The notes: generated by a model not told the origin, from the letters alone. DNA of 64,000 nucleotides from Legionella_C sp048541585 (GCF_048541585.1 NZ_CP183303.1:248001-312000), one strand, 5' to 3'. Positions 17,092 to 26,551 are shown, numbered from the stretch's first letter. Program-made: numbers and translations.

Positions 17092-18222
17092 ATGGAGCAT
17101 TCATTAAAGTCGTCTCTAAATCAAAGAATGGTTTCTTTTTCGCCTGAAATTGAAGCATTACGAGGGATTGCAGCTATAACCGTTCTACTTGGCCATCTTT
17201 ATTTAATTATTATTTTGCCATCTTTTCTCCCTACTTATTCAATGAACCCGCCTAAATCTAATTTTCTTAATGTTTTGCTTGGTGGATTGGGCGATCCACA
17301 GCCGGCTGTTTTGCTTTTCTTTACAATTAGTGGCTTGGTTTTAGGGCGACAGCTTAGAAAAGAATCTATTACTAGCCTAGTTGATTTTTTAGCTTATCTT
17401 GTTAGACGAATTTTTAGACTGATTCCGTTAATGTGGTTCACAACTATTATGGCTTATTTTTTGACTACTCTTGTTAGAGAAGTATCACTTAAGTCTTTAT
17501 ATCATAATCTTTTATTAAAAGACATTAGTCTTAACTTACCACTATGGTCTTTAAAAGTAGAGCTATGTTGTAGTTTCTTTTTTCCATTTATTTTTTTAAT
17601 TTTTCAATTTGGTGGTAAATTATATAATGCTTTACTTTTTGTAACACTACTGCTTCTTACCTATTTTTATCGAGAGCCCGTTTTTCTACAGTATTTAGTT
17701 TTTTTTCATGCAGGTCTTATCGTAGAGCGTATAAGTATTAATGCTCCTAATATACTTTCTAGATCACACGCATTATTTTTGCTTATTGTTGCTATTATTG
17801 TAATGCAATTCTCTCCGCAGTTTGGGTTTGGCCCACGCCAATGGGTAGGTTATAACAATTGGCATACATGGATGTTCCCAGAGATTTTCGCATGCTCTTT
17901 TATTTTATTGTTTATAAATGCTTGGTCTAATTCTTACGTGCATGGTTTTCTTAATCTACCTTTCATTCGTTTCCTTGGTAAAATTTCTTTTAGTATCTAC
18001 TTAATCCACTTACCAATCCTCTACTTGCTAATAGCTAAATACCCTATTGCTCTTAATTTAACTAGTCTATTTAGTTTTTTAATTATCTATTTTAGTTTAG
18101 TCATTGTAATTGCTGCTTTTATGTTCCATTGGATTGAGAAGCCTTCAAATAAGTTAGGGAGAAAATTAGGTAATTTCATCTTAAATTTAAAGCAACAAGG
18201 TGGTGTGCTACTACCGCGTTAA
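17092..18222 (+). CDS. acyltransferase 3 family membrane protein (OafA-like)
   Basis: A 376-residue integral membrane protein with about ten hydrophobic segments. It opens with the acyltransferase-3 signature EIEALRGIAAITVLLGH (about 19-35), whose histidine and arginine are catalytic in this family. A second marker is FFTISGLVLGRQL, and FSIYLIHLPILYLL is typical of the last helices. These enzymes move acetyl groups from cytosolic acetyl-CoA to sugars of LPS or peptidoglycan. Its placement at the edge of an O-antigen region suggests O-acetylation of the surface polysaccharide, the role played by Lag-1 in L. pneumophila (knowledge of the family; no close identity claimed). A start at residue 13 (MVSFSPE) is possible. 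Confidence 0.85.
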   Translation: MEHSLKSSLNQRMVSFSPEIEALRGIAAITVLLGHLYLIIILPSFLPTYSMNPPKSNFLNVLLGGLGDPQPAVLLFFTISGLVLGRQLRKESITSLVDFLAYLVRRIFRLIPLMWFTTIMAYFLTTLVREVSLKSLYHNLLLKDISLNLPLWSLKVELCCSFFFPFIFLIFQFGGKLYNALLFVTLLLLTYFYREPVFLQYLVFFHAGLIVERISINAPNILSRSHALFLLIVAIIVMQFSPQFGFGPRQWVGYNNWHTWMFPEIFACSFILLFINAWSNSYVHGFLNLPFIRFLGKISFSIYLIHLPILYLLIAKYPIALNLTSLFSFLIIYFSLVIVIAAFMFHWIEKPSNKLGRKLGNFILNLKQQGGVLLPR

Positions 18223-18243
18223 GAACGTTAATGATGTTGCGTT

Positions 18244-18272
18244 GCTAGTTCTATTAACAGCTAGCTATTTTT
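18244..18272 (+). terminator. putative terminator after the OafA-like gene
   Basis: GCTAG (18244-18248) and CTAGC (18261-18265) form a short stem followed by TATTTTTC. It sits about 20 bases after the stop codon. The stem is weak, so this is tentative. The rest of 18223-18569 shows nothing else. Confidence 0.4.
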
Positions 18273-18569
18273 CTATAAGTATTTTACTTTAAAATGTTAA
18301 TTAAAAAAGTTAGCAGAAAGTTAATTAATCAGTGTTTTATAGGGCGGTTAGAACATTAAGTTAGTAGGCAAAGTGGTATTGTTCTAGTGTCGATTTGCGA
18401 AATTTAGTTTAGGCTTTGCTAACTTCTCAAGTTTAGCTTAAATTTGTTAAATATAGACTTAACTATTAATAAAAAATAATTTAAAAAGCAATAGGATATA
18501 GGCGTTTATAAAAAGAAAGGTATTTATTATCACCCATAAGTTATTATTAATAGTAATTTTTTGTTAGAG

Positions 18570-20555
18570 CTATTCTACTAGTACATTTTTACTTACTATT
18601 GAATCAAATATAGTCGTAGTTGATAGCTTTTTGAAAAATAAATCAGCACCACTTTGAGACCAATGGTTAGAATCGAAATAAGAATACTTTTTCGATTTAT
18701 AAAATTCACAGCCTTCCATACAAAAAATATTTCTGACATCAACAAATTGAACATTATTTTGCTTAGCTAATTTTTCTACATAATCGTTGTCATTGTCAGC
18801 TACCACTTTTGATAGTAAGAATTCATTCATTCCTAATAAGTGATGAGAGCTCTTTACAATAGTATTGATTGATCCGTAAGGGGAGAGGTATAGCTTTGGG
18901 CCAAAGAAATAGATAGTTATTTTTTCGTTCTTTTTTCGAAGCTCATTTACTCCTAAAGTGTAATTTTTTTCAACCTCCATACCTGGGCGCCATTGATGTG
19001 CATAGATCAAAACGTCTGCTTGCTTAATTTCTTCTGAACTAATCAAATTATTAAAGAATTGATTACAATCTTTTTCTGTAGTTTCAGATCCTTTATTTGC
19101 GCTAAAAAATGCTGAACACTCATGAGATGATGCAAAGAACTTTAAACCAATCCGCTTTTCATTTCTCAACGCATGAAGGATATCGTGCGCTTGACTGTCA
19201 CCAAATACTATAATATTAGTTTTAGTTGGCGAGAAGGGTGCTCCTATTTGTTGTGACTCGTTCCAATATCGATTTCTTTCCTTAAGTAGCTCTTCCTCAC
19301 TCATCGCTAGGTTCATTCGAGCAGGAAAGCCGCTTTTGACATAAGTATAAAAGCCTATTGAGCCAAGAAGCACTGAGCTTAGGATAAGAGCTATTATTTT
19401 TATACTACTTTGAGAACCAAAGCGTATTGGTTTTTCTATTAAGCGATAAGTTAACCATGCAAGTATAAAACTTAGAATGACTGCTACTATGCGAGTACTT
19501 ACTGAAGGAATTTCTGATTCAACAATCCGCAAATAGGAGAGTATCGGCCAATGCCAAAGGTATAGTGGATAGCTAATTAAGCCAATAAATACTATCAACT
19601 GATTTGATAAAATTTTACGATTTACTACTGCCCCAGGCCCAGCTAAAATTAGTAAAAAGGCGCCCATAACAGGGATTAAGGCCCACCAGCCAGGAAATAA
19701 CTTACTTTTATTTACACTAAAAGTAGCGTAGACGATTAATGAAATGCCAATAAGTGACAAAAGATTTTGCAAAATTTTCTTTTGGTGCATGCCAAAGGGT
19801 TGCTGATAGGAAAATAGTTGCAATATTTTTTGCGGTACTTGATTAGTGATAGGTAATAGAGGATTAAACACTTGAAAGTAGGCAAGTAATGAACCTATTA
19901 AGAGTTCCCAAAATCTAGTCTGTGGAATAAAAAAAGTTTTTAATGTATTTTCACCTACTCCAATAATGTTTAAGCTAAATGATAATATGCTTCCAATAAT
20001 AATAAATCCTATAAGTGTATTTGAGCTAAATCGCCAAACAAGGAAAATTATTAAAGGATAAATAATATAAAATTGCTCTTCGATAGCTAAAGACCATAAG
20101 TGCATTAGTGGCTTAAGTTCAGATGCTGTATCAAAGTATCCAGCTTCTCGCCAAAGTACCAAATTTTGGATAAAACTTGTTCCTGCAGCTATATGCTTTC
20201 CCAGCTGCTTAAATTCTTCAGGCAATAAAGTAAACCATCCAAAAAGATAGCACACCAGTAAAACAATAATTAAAGCCGGAAAAATACGTTTAATACGATG
20301 TGTATAAAATTTTATGAAACAAAAGTTATTACCCTGTATATTTTTAAAAATAATGGTTGATATTAAAAATCCAGAAATTACAAAAAAAACATCAACACCA
20401 ACAAATCCACCTTGCAGAAAAGTTGGAAAAGCATGAAATAAGACAACCGAAAGAATAGCTAACGCCCGAAGGCCATCGATATCTGGGCGATAAGAAGGTT
20501 GGGTTTTATAGTCTTTTAGAGAAGATATAGCCGTATTTATATTTACTTTGTTCAT
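18570..20555 (-). CDS. acyltransferase 3 fused to a periplasmic SGNH domain
   Basis: This 661-residue protein has an N-terminal acyltransferase-3 membrane domain (YRPDIDGLRALAILSVVLFH, then GVDVFFVISGFLIS; about 10 helices to residue ~390). A C-terminal SGNH hydrolase-like domain follows, with IIVFGDSQAHDIL as its nucleophile block and DSNHWSQSGA as its D-x-x-H block. This is the OafA/OatA two-domain plan: acetyl groups cross the membrane and are then placed on a periplasmic glycan. I place the start at ATG 20555, one base after the stop of the 91-residue upstream frame (TAAGATG), which implies coupled translation. An earlier ATG at 20576 would overlap that frame. The substrate is probably an O-antigen or peptidoglycan sugar. 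Confidence 0.88.
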   Translation of the reverse strand: MNKVNINTAISSLKDYKTQPSYRPDIDGLRALAILSVVLFHAFPTFLQGGFVGVDVFFVISGFLISTIIFKNIQGNNFCFIKFYTHRIKRIFPALIIVLLVCYLFGWFTLLPEEFKQLGKHIAAGTSFIQNLVLWREAGYFDTASELKPLMHLWSLAIEEQFYIIYPLIIFLVWRFSSNTLIGFIIIGSILSFSLNIIGVGENTLKTFFIPQTRFWELLIGSLLAYFQVFNPLLPITNQVPQKILQLFSYQQPFGMHQKKILQNLLSLIGISLIVYATFSVNKSKLFPGWWALIPVMGAFLLILAGPGAVVNRKILSNQLIVFIGLISYPLYLWHWPILSYLRIVESEIPSVSTRIVAVILSFILAWLTYRLIEKPIRFGSQSSIKIIALILSSVLLGSIGFYTYVKSGFPARMNLAMSEEELLKERNRYWNESQQIGAPFSPTKTNIIVFGDSQAHDILHALRNEKRIGLKFFASSHECSAFFSANKGSETTEKDCNQFFNNLISSEEIKQADVLIYAHQWRPGMEVEKNYTLGVNELRKKNEKITIYFFGPKLYLSPYGSINTIVKSSHHLLGMNEFLLSKVVADNDNDYVEKLAKQNNVQFVDVRNIFCMEGCEFYKSKKYSYFDSNHWSQSGADLFFKKLSTTTIFDSIVSKNVLVE

Positions 20556-20556
20556 C

Positions 20557-20832
20557 TTAAAGCCATTTACCTGCATTAAAATTCAAATTAGTGAAAAGGT
20601 TTACAAGCCTTATAGTACGCATCATGCGCTTAGATAAAAATTTTGTAGTATTCGTGACTGAAAGATCACGTAATTTATTGATGAGAGTATAATTATTTCT
20701 ATTAATAACGTAGATTTTTCCCAACCAATTGTAAAATAGAAAGCTAGACAGTATTAATAATAAGGGTTTTAAGGATAGATAATTAGAAAAATACAGGTAA
20801 TAGCGGGAATAAAAAATAAAGAAGAAAACCAT
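20557..20832 (-). CDS. 91-residue frame ahead of the acyltransferase, possibly a truncated gene
   Basis: A short frame with a hydrophobic N-terminus (MVFFFIFYSRYYLYF, then a second segment LLLILSSFLFY) and a basic soluble tail ending NFNAGKWL. Its stop lies one base before the ATG of the acyltransferase, so if translated it is coupled to it. The start has no clear ribosome binding site. The sequence looks like the C-terminal end of a membrane-associated sugar transferase, so it may be what is left of a larger gene deleted upstream. The 817-base gene-free stretch that follows fits a deletion scar. Family unknown. Confidence 0.4.
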   Translation of the reverse strand: MVFFFIFYSRYYLYFSNYLSLKPLLLILSSFLFYNWLGKIYVINRNNYTLINKLRDLSVTNTTKFLSKRMMRTIRLVNLFTNLNFNAGKWL

Positions 20833-21649
20833 GCCTTATGCCTAACTATTAATATTATTTTTATTAAAATAAATAATAAATTAAAATTATAATAATAACA
20901 TCCTCTATAAATAATTAATTAAGTTTATTTACGTTATTTGTAATTAATTTTCCAAGTCGTTTAAAATAGTTTTTGCTATCCGACTTTAATGCTTACCCAA
21001 TGACCACGCCTGAAGTTTAGGTTTTGATTAGTACCTTAAATACAGGTAATCAATTACATAAGTAGCTAAGGCTACCCTAAATACGTTGAGGTTATAATAA
21101 GTGCTATCTTTTATTCAATAGAATTTTTATACTTGAGATATTAAAAATGATTCTAATGATATTGCTGCTAATCAGTTAATTTTATGGTTTATTTTTTCCT
21201 AATAAATTCAGCCTTTTATTTAAACAAATTTTAAACAGTTTTTATCGAGATAGCTTTTGACACCAAAAGCCAACCCAAGTATGCTGTATGGCGTGGAGTA
21301 TTAGTTGAGTATTATAAATAATATATGCTCATTACTTGCTACTATAGGTCGTATGATAAAGGTCTAATATCTAAGAGGAGTGCTTTAGTTCTTTATAGAC
21401 AGCGTTAGATTAATTTCCATTTAAAAAAGTTTATTATATTTAACTATGAATTTTATTGCTGTGTTAAGTATTTAAAAAAATTTAATAATTAACTAAATAA
21501 ATTTGGTTGCTAATATAAATAACATGTTTAAATTTCTTTAGAATATAAAAGTGAGCTGTCAACCGACAAGCGCTTATATTTACTTTAGATAAAAAATGCT
21601 TTATAAGCAGCCTAATTACCTGATCAAGTAAAATAATTAAAGGTGTTTA
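20833..21649. other. long gene-free stretch before rmlC
   Basis: This is about 817 bases, very AT-rich, between the divergent acyltransferase unit and the rmlC operon. All frames are interrupted by stops. A short stop-free stretch near 21260-21330 (reading SQPKYAVWRGVLVEYYK) could be a protein remnant, but I cannot place it. I see no JUMPstart/ops element. The promoter of the rmlC operon should lie near its right end. Confidence 0.4.
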
Positions 21650-22195
21650 ATGAAAGCAACCCGCTTAAGCATACCTGATGTAATGGTATTAGAGCCACAA
21701 ATTTTTAGTGATGATCGTGGCTTTTTTTTTGAAAGTTTCAATGAGCGTCATTTTGAGGAAATTACAGGTATTAATACGCATTTTGTTCAAGATAATCATT
21801 CTTGTTCAACTAAAGGTATACTGCGCGGATTACACTATCAGATTCAACAACCGCAAGGAAAGCTAGTGCGTGTTGTTTCAGGTGTTATTTTTGATGTAGC
21901 TGTTGATCTTCGTCAATCGTCATCTACGTTTGGTCAATGGGTTGGTGAAATAATTAGTGCCGATAACAAAAAACAATTTTGGGTTCCAATTGGTTTTGCG
22001 CATGGCTTTGTAGTTCTTTCAGATAAAGCTGAAGTTTTATATAAAACAACGGATTACTGGGCGCCTCAGCACGAGCGTTGTATAATTTGGAATGATCCTG
22101 ATATATCTATTCAATGGCCTATTTCAAACTTGCCCCAACTTTCAGCTAAAGATCAGCAAGGTTTAGCATTTAATCAAGCAGCGTTATTTACATGA
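21650..22195 (+). CDS. rmlC: dTDP-4-dehydrorhamnose 3,5-epimerase
   Basis: A 181-residue cupin enzyme of standard RmlC length. DDRGFFFESFNERHF, QDNHSCSTKGILRGLHYQ (catalytic histidine in GLHYQ) and VDLRQSSSTFGQWVG are the family signatures. It epimerises dTDP-4-keto-6-deoxyglucose at C3 and C5, the third step to dTDP-L-rhamnose. It heads a tight operon (the wzm ATG overlaps its TGA), while rmlB, rmlA and rmlD lie 11-15 kb away. The rhamnose genes are therefore split over three transcription units. Confidence 0.95.
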   Translation: MKATRLSIPDVMVLEPQIFSDDRGFFFESFNERHFEEITGINTHFVQDNHSCSTKGILRGLHYQIQQPQGKLVRVVSGVIFDVAVDLRQSSSTFGQWVGEIISADNKKQFWVPIGFAHGFVVLSDKAEVLYKTTDYWAPQHERCIIWNDPDISIQWPISNLPQLSAKDQQGLAFNQAALFT

Positions 22196-23010
22196 AAAAC
22201 TTTAATACCTCATTACGAGAAATGTTTGCCAGCCTTTATCGTAATAGAGAGCTTATTCTTGTTTTAATTAAACGAGAAATAGGAACTCGCTATCGAGGCT
22301 CAGTATTAGGAATGATATGGTCTTTTCTCTATCCTATCATTATGCTAGCTATTTATACCTTTGTATTTAGTATCGTTTTTAAAGCACGCTGGAATACAGG
22401 AAGCGATTCAAAAACGGAATTTGCTTTAGTTCTTTTTGCTGGCTTAATGGTTTTTAATTTATTTTCTGACTGTATTAATCGGGCTTCTACACTTATTTTA
22501 ACAAATGCTAATTATGTTAAGAAGATAGTTTTTCCCTTAGAAATCCTCCCTTGGGTTACTTTGGGCGCAGCCTTATTTCAGGCATTTGTTAGTTTTTTAG
22601 TTTGGTTGGCCTTCTATCTTGTCTTTTTTGGCACACCGAATCCTACCATATTCTTTTTGCCTTTGATTATTCTTCCCATTTTATTTATTACAATGGGCTT
22701 AAACTGGTTTATTGCTTCACTTGGGGTATTTCTTAGAGATGTCAGCCAACTAGTAGCTATTATTACAACCGTACTCATGTTTCTTTCACCTATTTTTTAT
22801 CCTTTATCAGCTCTACCAGTTAACTATCGTTACTTGCTGCAATTTAACCCATTAACACCCGCTATTGAGGGCGTAAGAAGTGTGCTATTCTGGGGGAATA
22901 TACCGAATATAAAGCTATATGGAATTTATTTACTTGTATCACTAGCTTTTTCTTGGATAGGATTTATATGGTTTCAGAAAACAAGAAAAGGGTTTGCTGA
23001 TGTCCTCTAA
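22192..23010 (+). CDS. wzm: ABC-2 type polysaccharide export permease Wzm
   Basis: A 272-residue inner-membrane protein with six transmembrane segments, typical for Wzm/KpsM/RfbA permeases. The N-terminal amphipathic stretch ends in IGTRYRGSVLGMIWSFLYP, the conserved coupling-region motif. Near the end FNPLTPAIEGVRSVLFWG is the second hallmark. It forms the channel that exports lipid-linked polysaccharide from the cytosol with the ATPase encoded next. The ATG overlaps the rmlC stop, and the 3' end overlaps wzt by 11 bases. Confidence 0.95.
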   Translation: MKNFNTSLREMFASLYRNRELILVLIKREIGTRYRGSVLGMIWSFLYPIIMLAIYTFVFSIVFKARWNTGSDSKTEFALVLFAGLMVFNLFSDCINRASTLILTNANYVKKIVFPLEILPWVTLGAALFQAFVSFLVWLAFYLVFFGTPNPTIFFLPLIILPILFITMGLNWFIASLGVFLRDVSQLVAIITTVLMFLSPIFYPLSALPVNYRYLLQFNPLTPAIEGVRSVLFWGNIPNIKLYGIYLLVSLAFSWIGFIWFQKTRKGFADVL

Positions 23011-24361
23011 TGATTGGCGTATCCGTGTTAATAATATAAATAAATGCTATCAAATTTATAACACTGCAAGTGATAGGCTTAAGCAATTTTTAATACCAAA
23101 ATTGGTCAAGCTTATTCCTGGCTTTAAATTTTTTACTTCTAACAATCAGTTATCTAGCTTCTATAAAGAATTCTGGGCTCTCAAAGACATATCTCTGGAA
23201 GTAAAAGCAGGTGAAACAGTTGGTATTATTGGAAGTAATGGCAGTGGTAAATCGACGCTATTGCAAATTATTTGTGGTACGCTTAACCCTACTAGTGGCC
23301 ATGTTGAAACCCAAGGCCGTATTGCCGCTTTACTTGAACTTGGAACAGGTTTTAATCCGGAGTTTACTGGCCGTGAAAATATTTATTTAAATGCAGCCTT
23401 GTTGGGACTATCAAAAGCTGAAATAGATAATCGTTTTGACGATATTGCTGACTTTGCTGATTTAGGACAATTTTTAGAGCAGCCAGTGAAAACCTACTCT
23501 AGTGGTATGGTCGTAAAGTTAGCATTTGCAGTACAAGCGCAGGTAGAGCCAGATATTTTAATCGTAGATGAGGCTTTAGCAGTAGGTGATGCTAAGTTTC
23601 AGGCAAAATGCTTTGCTCGCTTAAAGCAATTAAAAGAGAAAGGTACTAGCATTTTATTAGTAACTCACTCAAGCGAGCAGATTGTAGCTCATTGCTCACG
23701 AGCTATTTTATTAAATCAAGGTGTAATTTTAGAAACTGGTGAACCACGTTATATTGTCAATTGCTACCTGGATTTATTATTTGGTAAAAAGGGCGAAGCA
23801 GCCCTGTTATCAGAAGGCAATGCCGATAAAGCACTGCCTAAACAGGCAACATATAACTTAAATTATTCTTCAGATACTTTTTGTACAAGGCCTGGCTATA
23901 ATCCACATGAATATCGTTGGGGCGATGGAAAAGCTAAGATTCTAGATTTCTATCTAGAAGCTGATAAAGCGCCTTACCCTGCTTCAATAATGCCTGGTCA
24001 ATTAATTAAATTAGTTGTCTCCTATCAGTTTTTAGCAAATCTTTTGTGTCCTATTTTGGGTATCACCATTAAAACGAAAGAAGGTCTTACTGTGTTTGGC
24101 GCTAATACTGAAATGATTGATCTAGTTGAATTTAGAAAATTAGGCAAAAGTGGCCAAGTAAGTCATTCAGAAGCTACGTTTCGTTGTTCACTAGGCGCTG
24201 GTGATTATTTTATTTCTTTAGGAATTGCAACGCGAGAAGGTGAAGAGATTATTCCGCACGATAGGCGCTACGATGCTATTCATTTACAAGTATTACCTTG
24301 TAAAAAGTTTTTTGGACTTGTTAATTTAGATTTTAAGCTAACTACGCAGGAAATTTCATGA
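23000..24361 (+). CDS. wzt: polysaccharide export ATPase Wzt with C-terminal glycan-binding domain
   Basis: This 453-residue protein has an ABC ATPase domain: Walker A GIIGSNGSGKST, signature YSSGMVVKLAF and Walker B ILIVDEALAVGD. A ~170-residue C-terminal beta domain follows (about 285-450). In Wzt proteins this extra domain binds the modified non-reducing end of the polymer and gates export. Its presence predicts a capped glycan and fits the WbdD-like protein encoded next. I chose ATG 23000, with AAGGG 7 bases before it. A TTG two codons upstream is less likely. It overlaps wzm (11 bases) and the next gene (4 bases). Confidence 0.95.
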   Translation: MSSNDWRIRVNNINKCYQIYNTASDRLKQFLIPKLVKLIPGFKFFTSNNQLSSFYKEFWALKDISLEVKAGETVGIIGSNGSGKSTLLQIICGTLNPTSGHVETQGRIAALLELGTGFNPEFTGRENIYLNAALLGLSKAEIDNRFDDIADFADLGQFLEQPVKTYSSGMVVKLAFAVQAQVEPDILIVDEALAVGDAKFQAKCFARLKQLKEKGTSILLVTHSSEQIVAHCSRAILLNQGVILETGEPRYIVNCYLDLLFGKKGEAALLSEGNADKALPKQATYNLNYSSDTFCTRPGYNPHEYRWGDGKAKILDFYLEADKAPYPASIMPGQLIKLVVSYQFLANLLCPILGITIKTKEGLTVFGANTEMIDLVEFRKLGKSGQVSHSEATFRCSLGAGDYFISLGIATREGEEIIPHDRRYDAIHLQVLPCKKFFGLVNLDFKLTTQEIS

Positions 24362-26400
24362 AATCGCTACTTACACAAGCAGGTTATATCCTTCACTCTG
24401 ATACACAGGTTTGGTCATTCCCTGATTATAATAGTATCGATTATAGTGATGGTGACGAAGTTGAACAGAGATTAGCAACTGTCATTGCGCAAGCAAAGGA
24501 TATTACAGTACTTTCAAATGAGTTACGCCAATATCAACAAGATTGGCCATCCATTTATCATCTCAGTAGTTCTAGAGCTAATATTTTACGGCCTTTTAAA
24601 GACCTTTTATTAAATGCTGATGTATTGGAAATTGGGGCAGGTTGTGGCGCTATAACCCGTTACTTAGGTGAGTGTGGCGCTAATGTTTTAGCGCTTGAAG
24701 GTACACTTAGACGCGCTGCGATTGCACGCTCTCGTACCCGTGATCTTCCTAACGTAGAGGTTGTAACAAATAAATTCGACCAATTTGGCTGGTGTCAAAA
24801 ATTTGATATTATAACCCTTATTGGTGTGCTGGAATACGCAACTATTTTTATGCCTGGTGAAAACCCTGCTTTAGCGATGTTACAACAAGCTTTAGGAATG
24901 CTAAAACCGAATGGTAAGTTAATTATAGCAATCGAAAATCAGCTAGGACTTAAATATTTTGCTGCTGCACCGGAAGATCATATCGGTAAGTCAATGTATG
25001 GTATTGAATCCCAATATCGAAAAGGGGAGGTTCAAACATATGGTTACAGCACTTTAAAAAGGCTTTTACAACAAGCCGGTTTCGCAGGATCAGATTTCTT
25101 CGCTCCATTTCCAGATTATAAATTGCCTATTTCTATTGTTTCTGAAGCAGGATTTAATTGCTCTAGCTTCAATTCAGTTGATTTAATCTCTGGCACTGTA
25201 CGACATGATTTACAACTACCCTTTTTCCTCGCATTCTCACCGGAATTAGCTTGGCATACTATCATACAAAATGATCTCGCTCTTGATATGACAAACTCAT
25301 TTTTGATTCTGGCGCATAATACTGAGAAGAAAGTTTTTAGACCAGACATTCTCGCTTACCACTATAGTACGCAACGCGTAAGTCAATTTTGTAAAGAGAC
25401 AATTTTTGTAAAAAATGAAACAGATATTATTGAGCTTCACTATAATTTATTAAAAAACAGTTCTTCTAAAGCGTTGCATAAAGGGAAATTAATACAGTTT
25501 ACATTGTCTCCACGAGCTGACTACGTAAATGGTACATTGTTAGCCAGAGAGCTTATTAAGATTGTTACACGTGACGGTTGGAATATTAATCAAGTAGGCA
25601 CCTTTTTACATCGGTATTGGAGTATTTTAGTAACACTTATAACAGAGGGTAATTGTAATATAGCTAAGAGTAAATTGACCTTTTCACTGGATACATTGTT
25701 ACCTGGAGAGTGCTTTGATTTAAGCCCACAAAATATAGTAATTGATAAAGATGGCAAACCACATGCAATAGATAAAGAATGGACTTGGAATGAGCCTATC
25801 GCTTTAGGATTCGTGTTATTTCGCTGTTTGTTAATGCTAATTCATTCTGTCTCACGTTTTGGTATTACTAATCCTGTTCTTCCCACGTATAAGAGTTTTA
25901 TTTTAGCGGCATATGAGGCAGCAGGATTTAAAATAAGTAATGATGATATTAAAGATTATTGGGAAATAGAAAATGCTGTTCAAAGTGAAATAGTAGGTGA
26001 TTTAATTAAACGCTCTGATATTAATTGGCTGAGTTCCCCTCTTCGTGTCTTTAATTTACATCAAATTTTATTAGAGAAAAATAGTAATATTTTAAATTTA
26101 AATGAGGTTTTTGTAGAGCAAGATAATAATATCGCTAAGTTAAAGCAAATTTCCATGGGCCAAGATAATAATATCACTAACTTAAAGCAAGCTCTCTTAG
26201 AGAGCAATGATGTCATAGCTAATTTAAATCAAACCCTACTTGAACGAGATAATGACATAGTTAACTTAAATCAGACTATTTCATTATTAAATGAAGAAAT
26301 TAATGCCTTAAAATTTAGCGTTAGGCAATATGCACAATCTAGGAGCTGGCGTTTAACTAAACCTATACGATTACTTATGCAAAAGATTAAAGGGAGTTAA
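24358..26400 (+). CDS. WbdD-like methyltransferase/kinase-like protein with repeat-built coiled coil
   Basis: This 680-residue protein has three parts. Residues ~60-230 form a class I SAM methyltransferase (DVLEIGAGCGAITRYL at 88-103). Residues ~300-530 look like a degenerate protein/antibiotic-kinase fold: FDLSPQNIVI (453-462) resembles the catalytic loop with D454 and N459, and AIDKEW (470-475) the metal-binding position. Residues 575-644 are five tandem 14-residue units (DNNI-NLKQ-LLE type) predicted to form a coiled coil, followed by SRSWRLTKPIRLL (661-673). In E. coli O9a, WbdD methylates and phosphorylates the growing end to stop elongation, and its coiled coil sets chain length. The order and the adjacent Wzt C-domain support the same role. 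The kinase assignment is the weakest part. Confidence 0.75.
   Translation: MKSLLTQAGYILHSDTQVWSFPDYNSIDYSDGDEVEQRLATVIAQAKDITVLSNELRQYQQDWPSIYHLSSSRANILRPFKDLLLNADVLEIGAGCGAITRYLGECGANVLALEGTLRRAAIARSRTRDLPNVEVVTNKFDQFGWCQKFDIITLIGVLEYATIFMPGENPALAMLQQALGMLKPNGKLIIAIENQLGLKYFAAAPEDHIGKSMYGIESQYRKGEVQTYGYSTLKRLLQQAGFAGSDFFAPFPDYKLPISIVSEAGFNCSSFNSVDLISGTVRHDLQLPFFLAFSPELAWHTIIQNDLALDMTNSFLILAHNTEKKVFRPDILAYHYSTQRVSQFCKETIFVKNETDIIELHYNLLKNSSSKALHKGKLIQFTLSPRADYVNGTLLARELIKIVTRDGWNINQVGTFLHRYWSILVTLITEGNCNIAKSKLTFSLDTLLPGECFDLSPQNIVIDKDGKPHAIDKEWTWNEPIALGFVLFRCLLMLIHSVSRFGITNPVLPTYKSFILAAYEAAGFKISNDDIKDYWEIENAVQSEIVGDLIKRSDINWLSSPLRVFNLHQILLEKNSNILNLNEVFVEQDNNIAKLKQISMGQDNNITNLKQALLESNDVIANLNQTLLERDNDIVNLNQTISLLNEEINALKFSVRQYAQSRSWRLTKPIRLLMQKIKGS
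26080..26289 (+). repeat. five in-frame 42-bp tandem repeats inside the WbdD-like gene
   Basis: Five units of 42 bases encode NSNILNLNEVFVEQ, DNNIAKLKQISMGQ, DNNITNLKQALLES, NDVIANLNQTLLER and DNDIVNLNQTISLL. The GATAATAATATC start of units 2 and 3 is identical. Since units are 14 residues (two heptads), gain or loss of a unit would lengthen or shorten the coiled coil without breaking the frame. Confidence 0.85.
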
Positions 26401-26551
26401 CTTTAAAAGTAGTTCTAAGTTAATTCATAATTCTGAAAATAACTAAGGTAGTTATAACCTAGTAGCATTATGAAGGTCTTTAAAAGTTATCTCTTTTAAG
26501 AAGAAGGAAATTTTAGCGGAGAGGTTAGCTATAAATAACTTAGGGAATATA

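Noticed and set aside
22994..23002. TTG start for wzt
   Set aside because: ATG at 23000 has AAGGG at good spacing and keeps the family N-terminus.
25116..25349. 77-residue minus-strand frame inside the WbdD-like gene
   Set aside because: Antisense shadow with no ribosome binding site.
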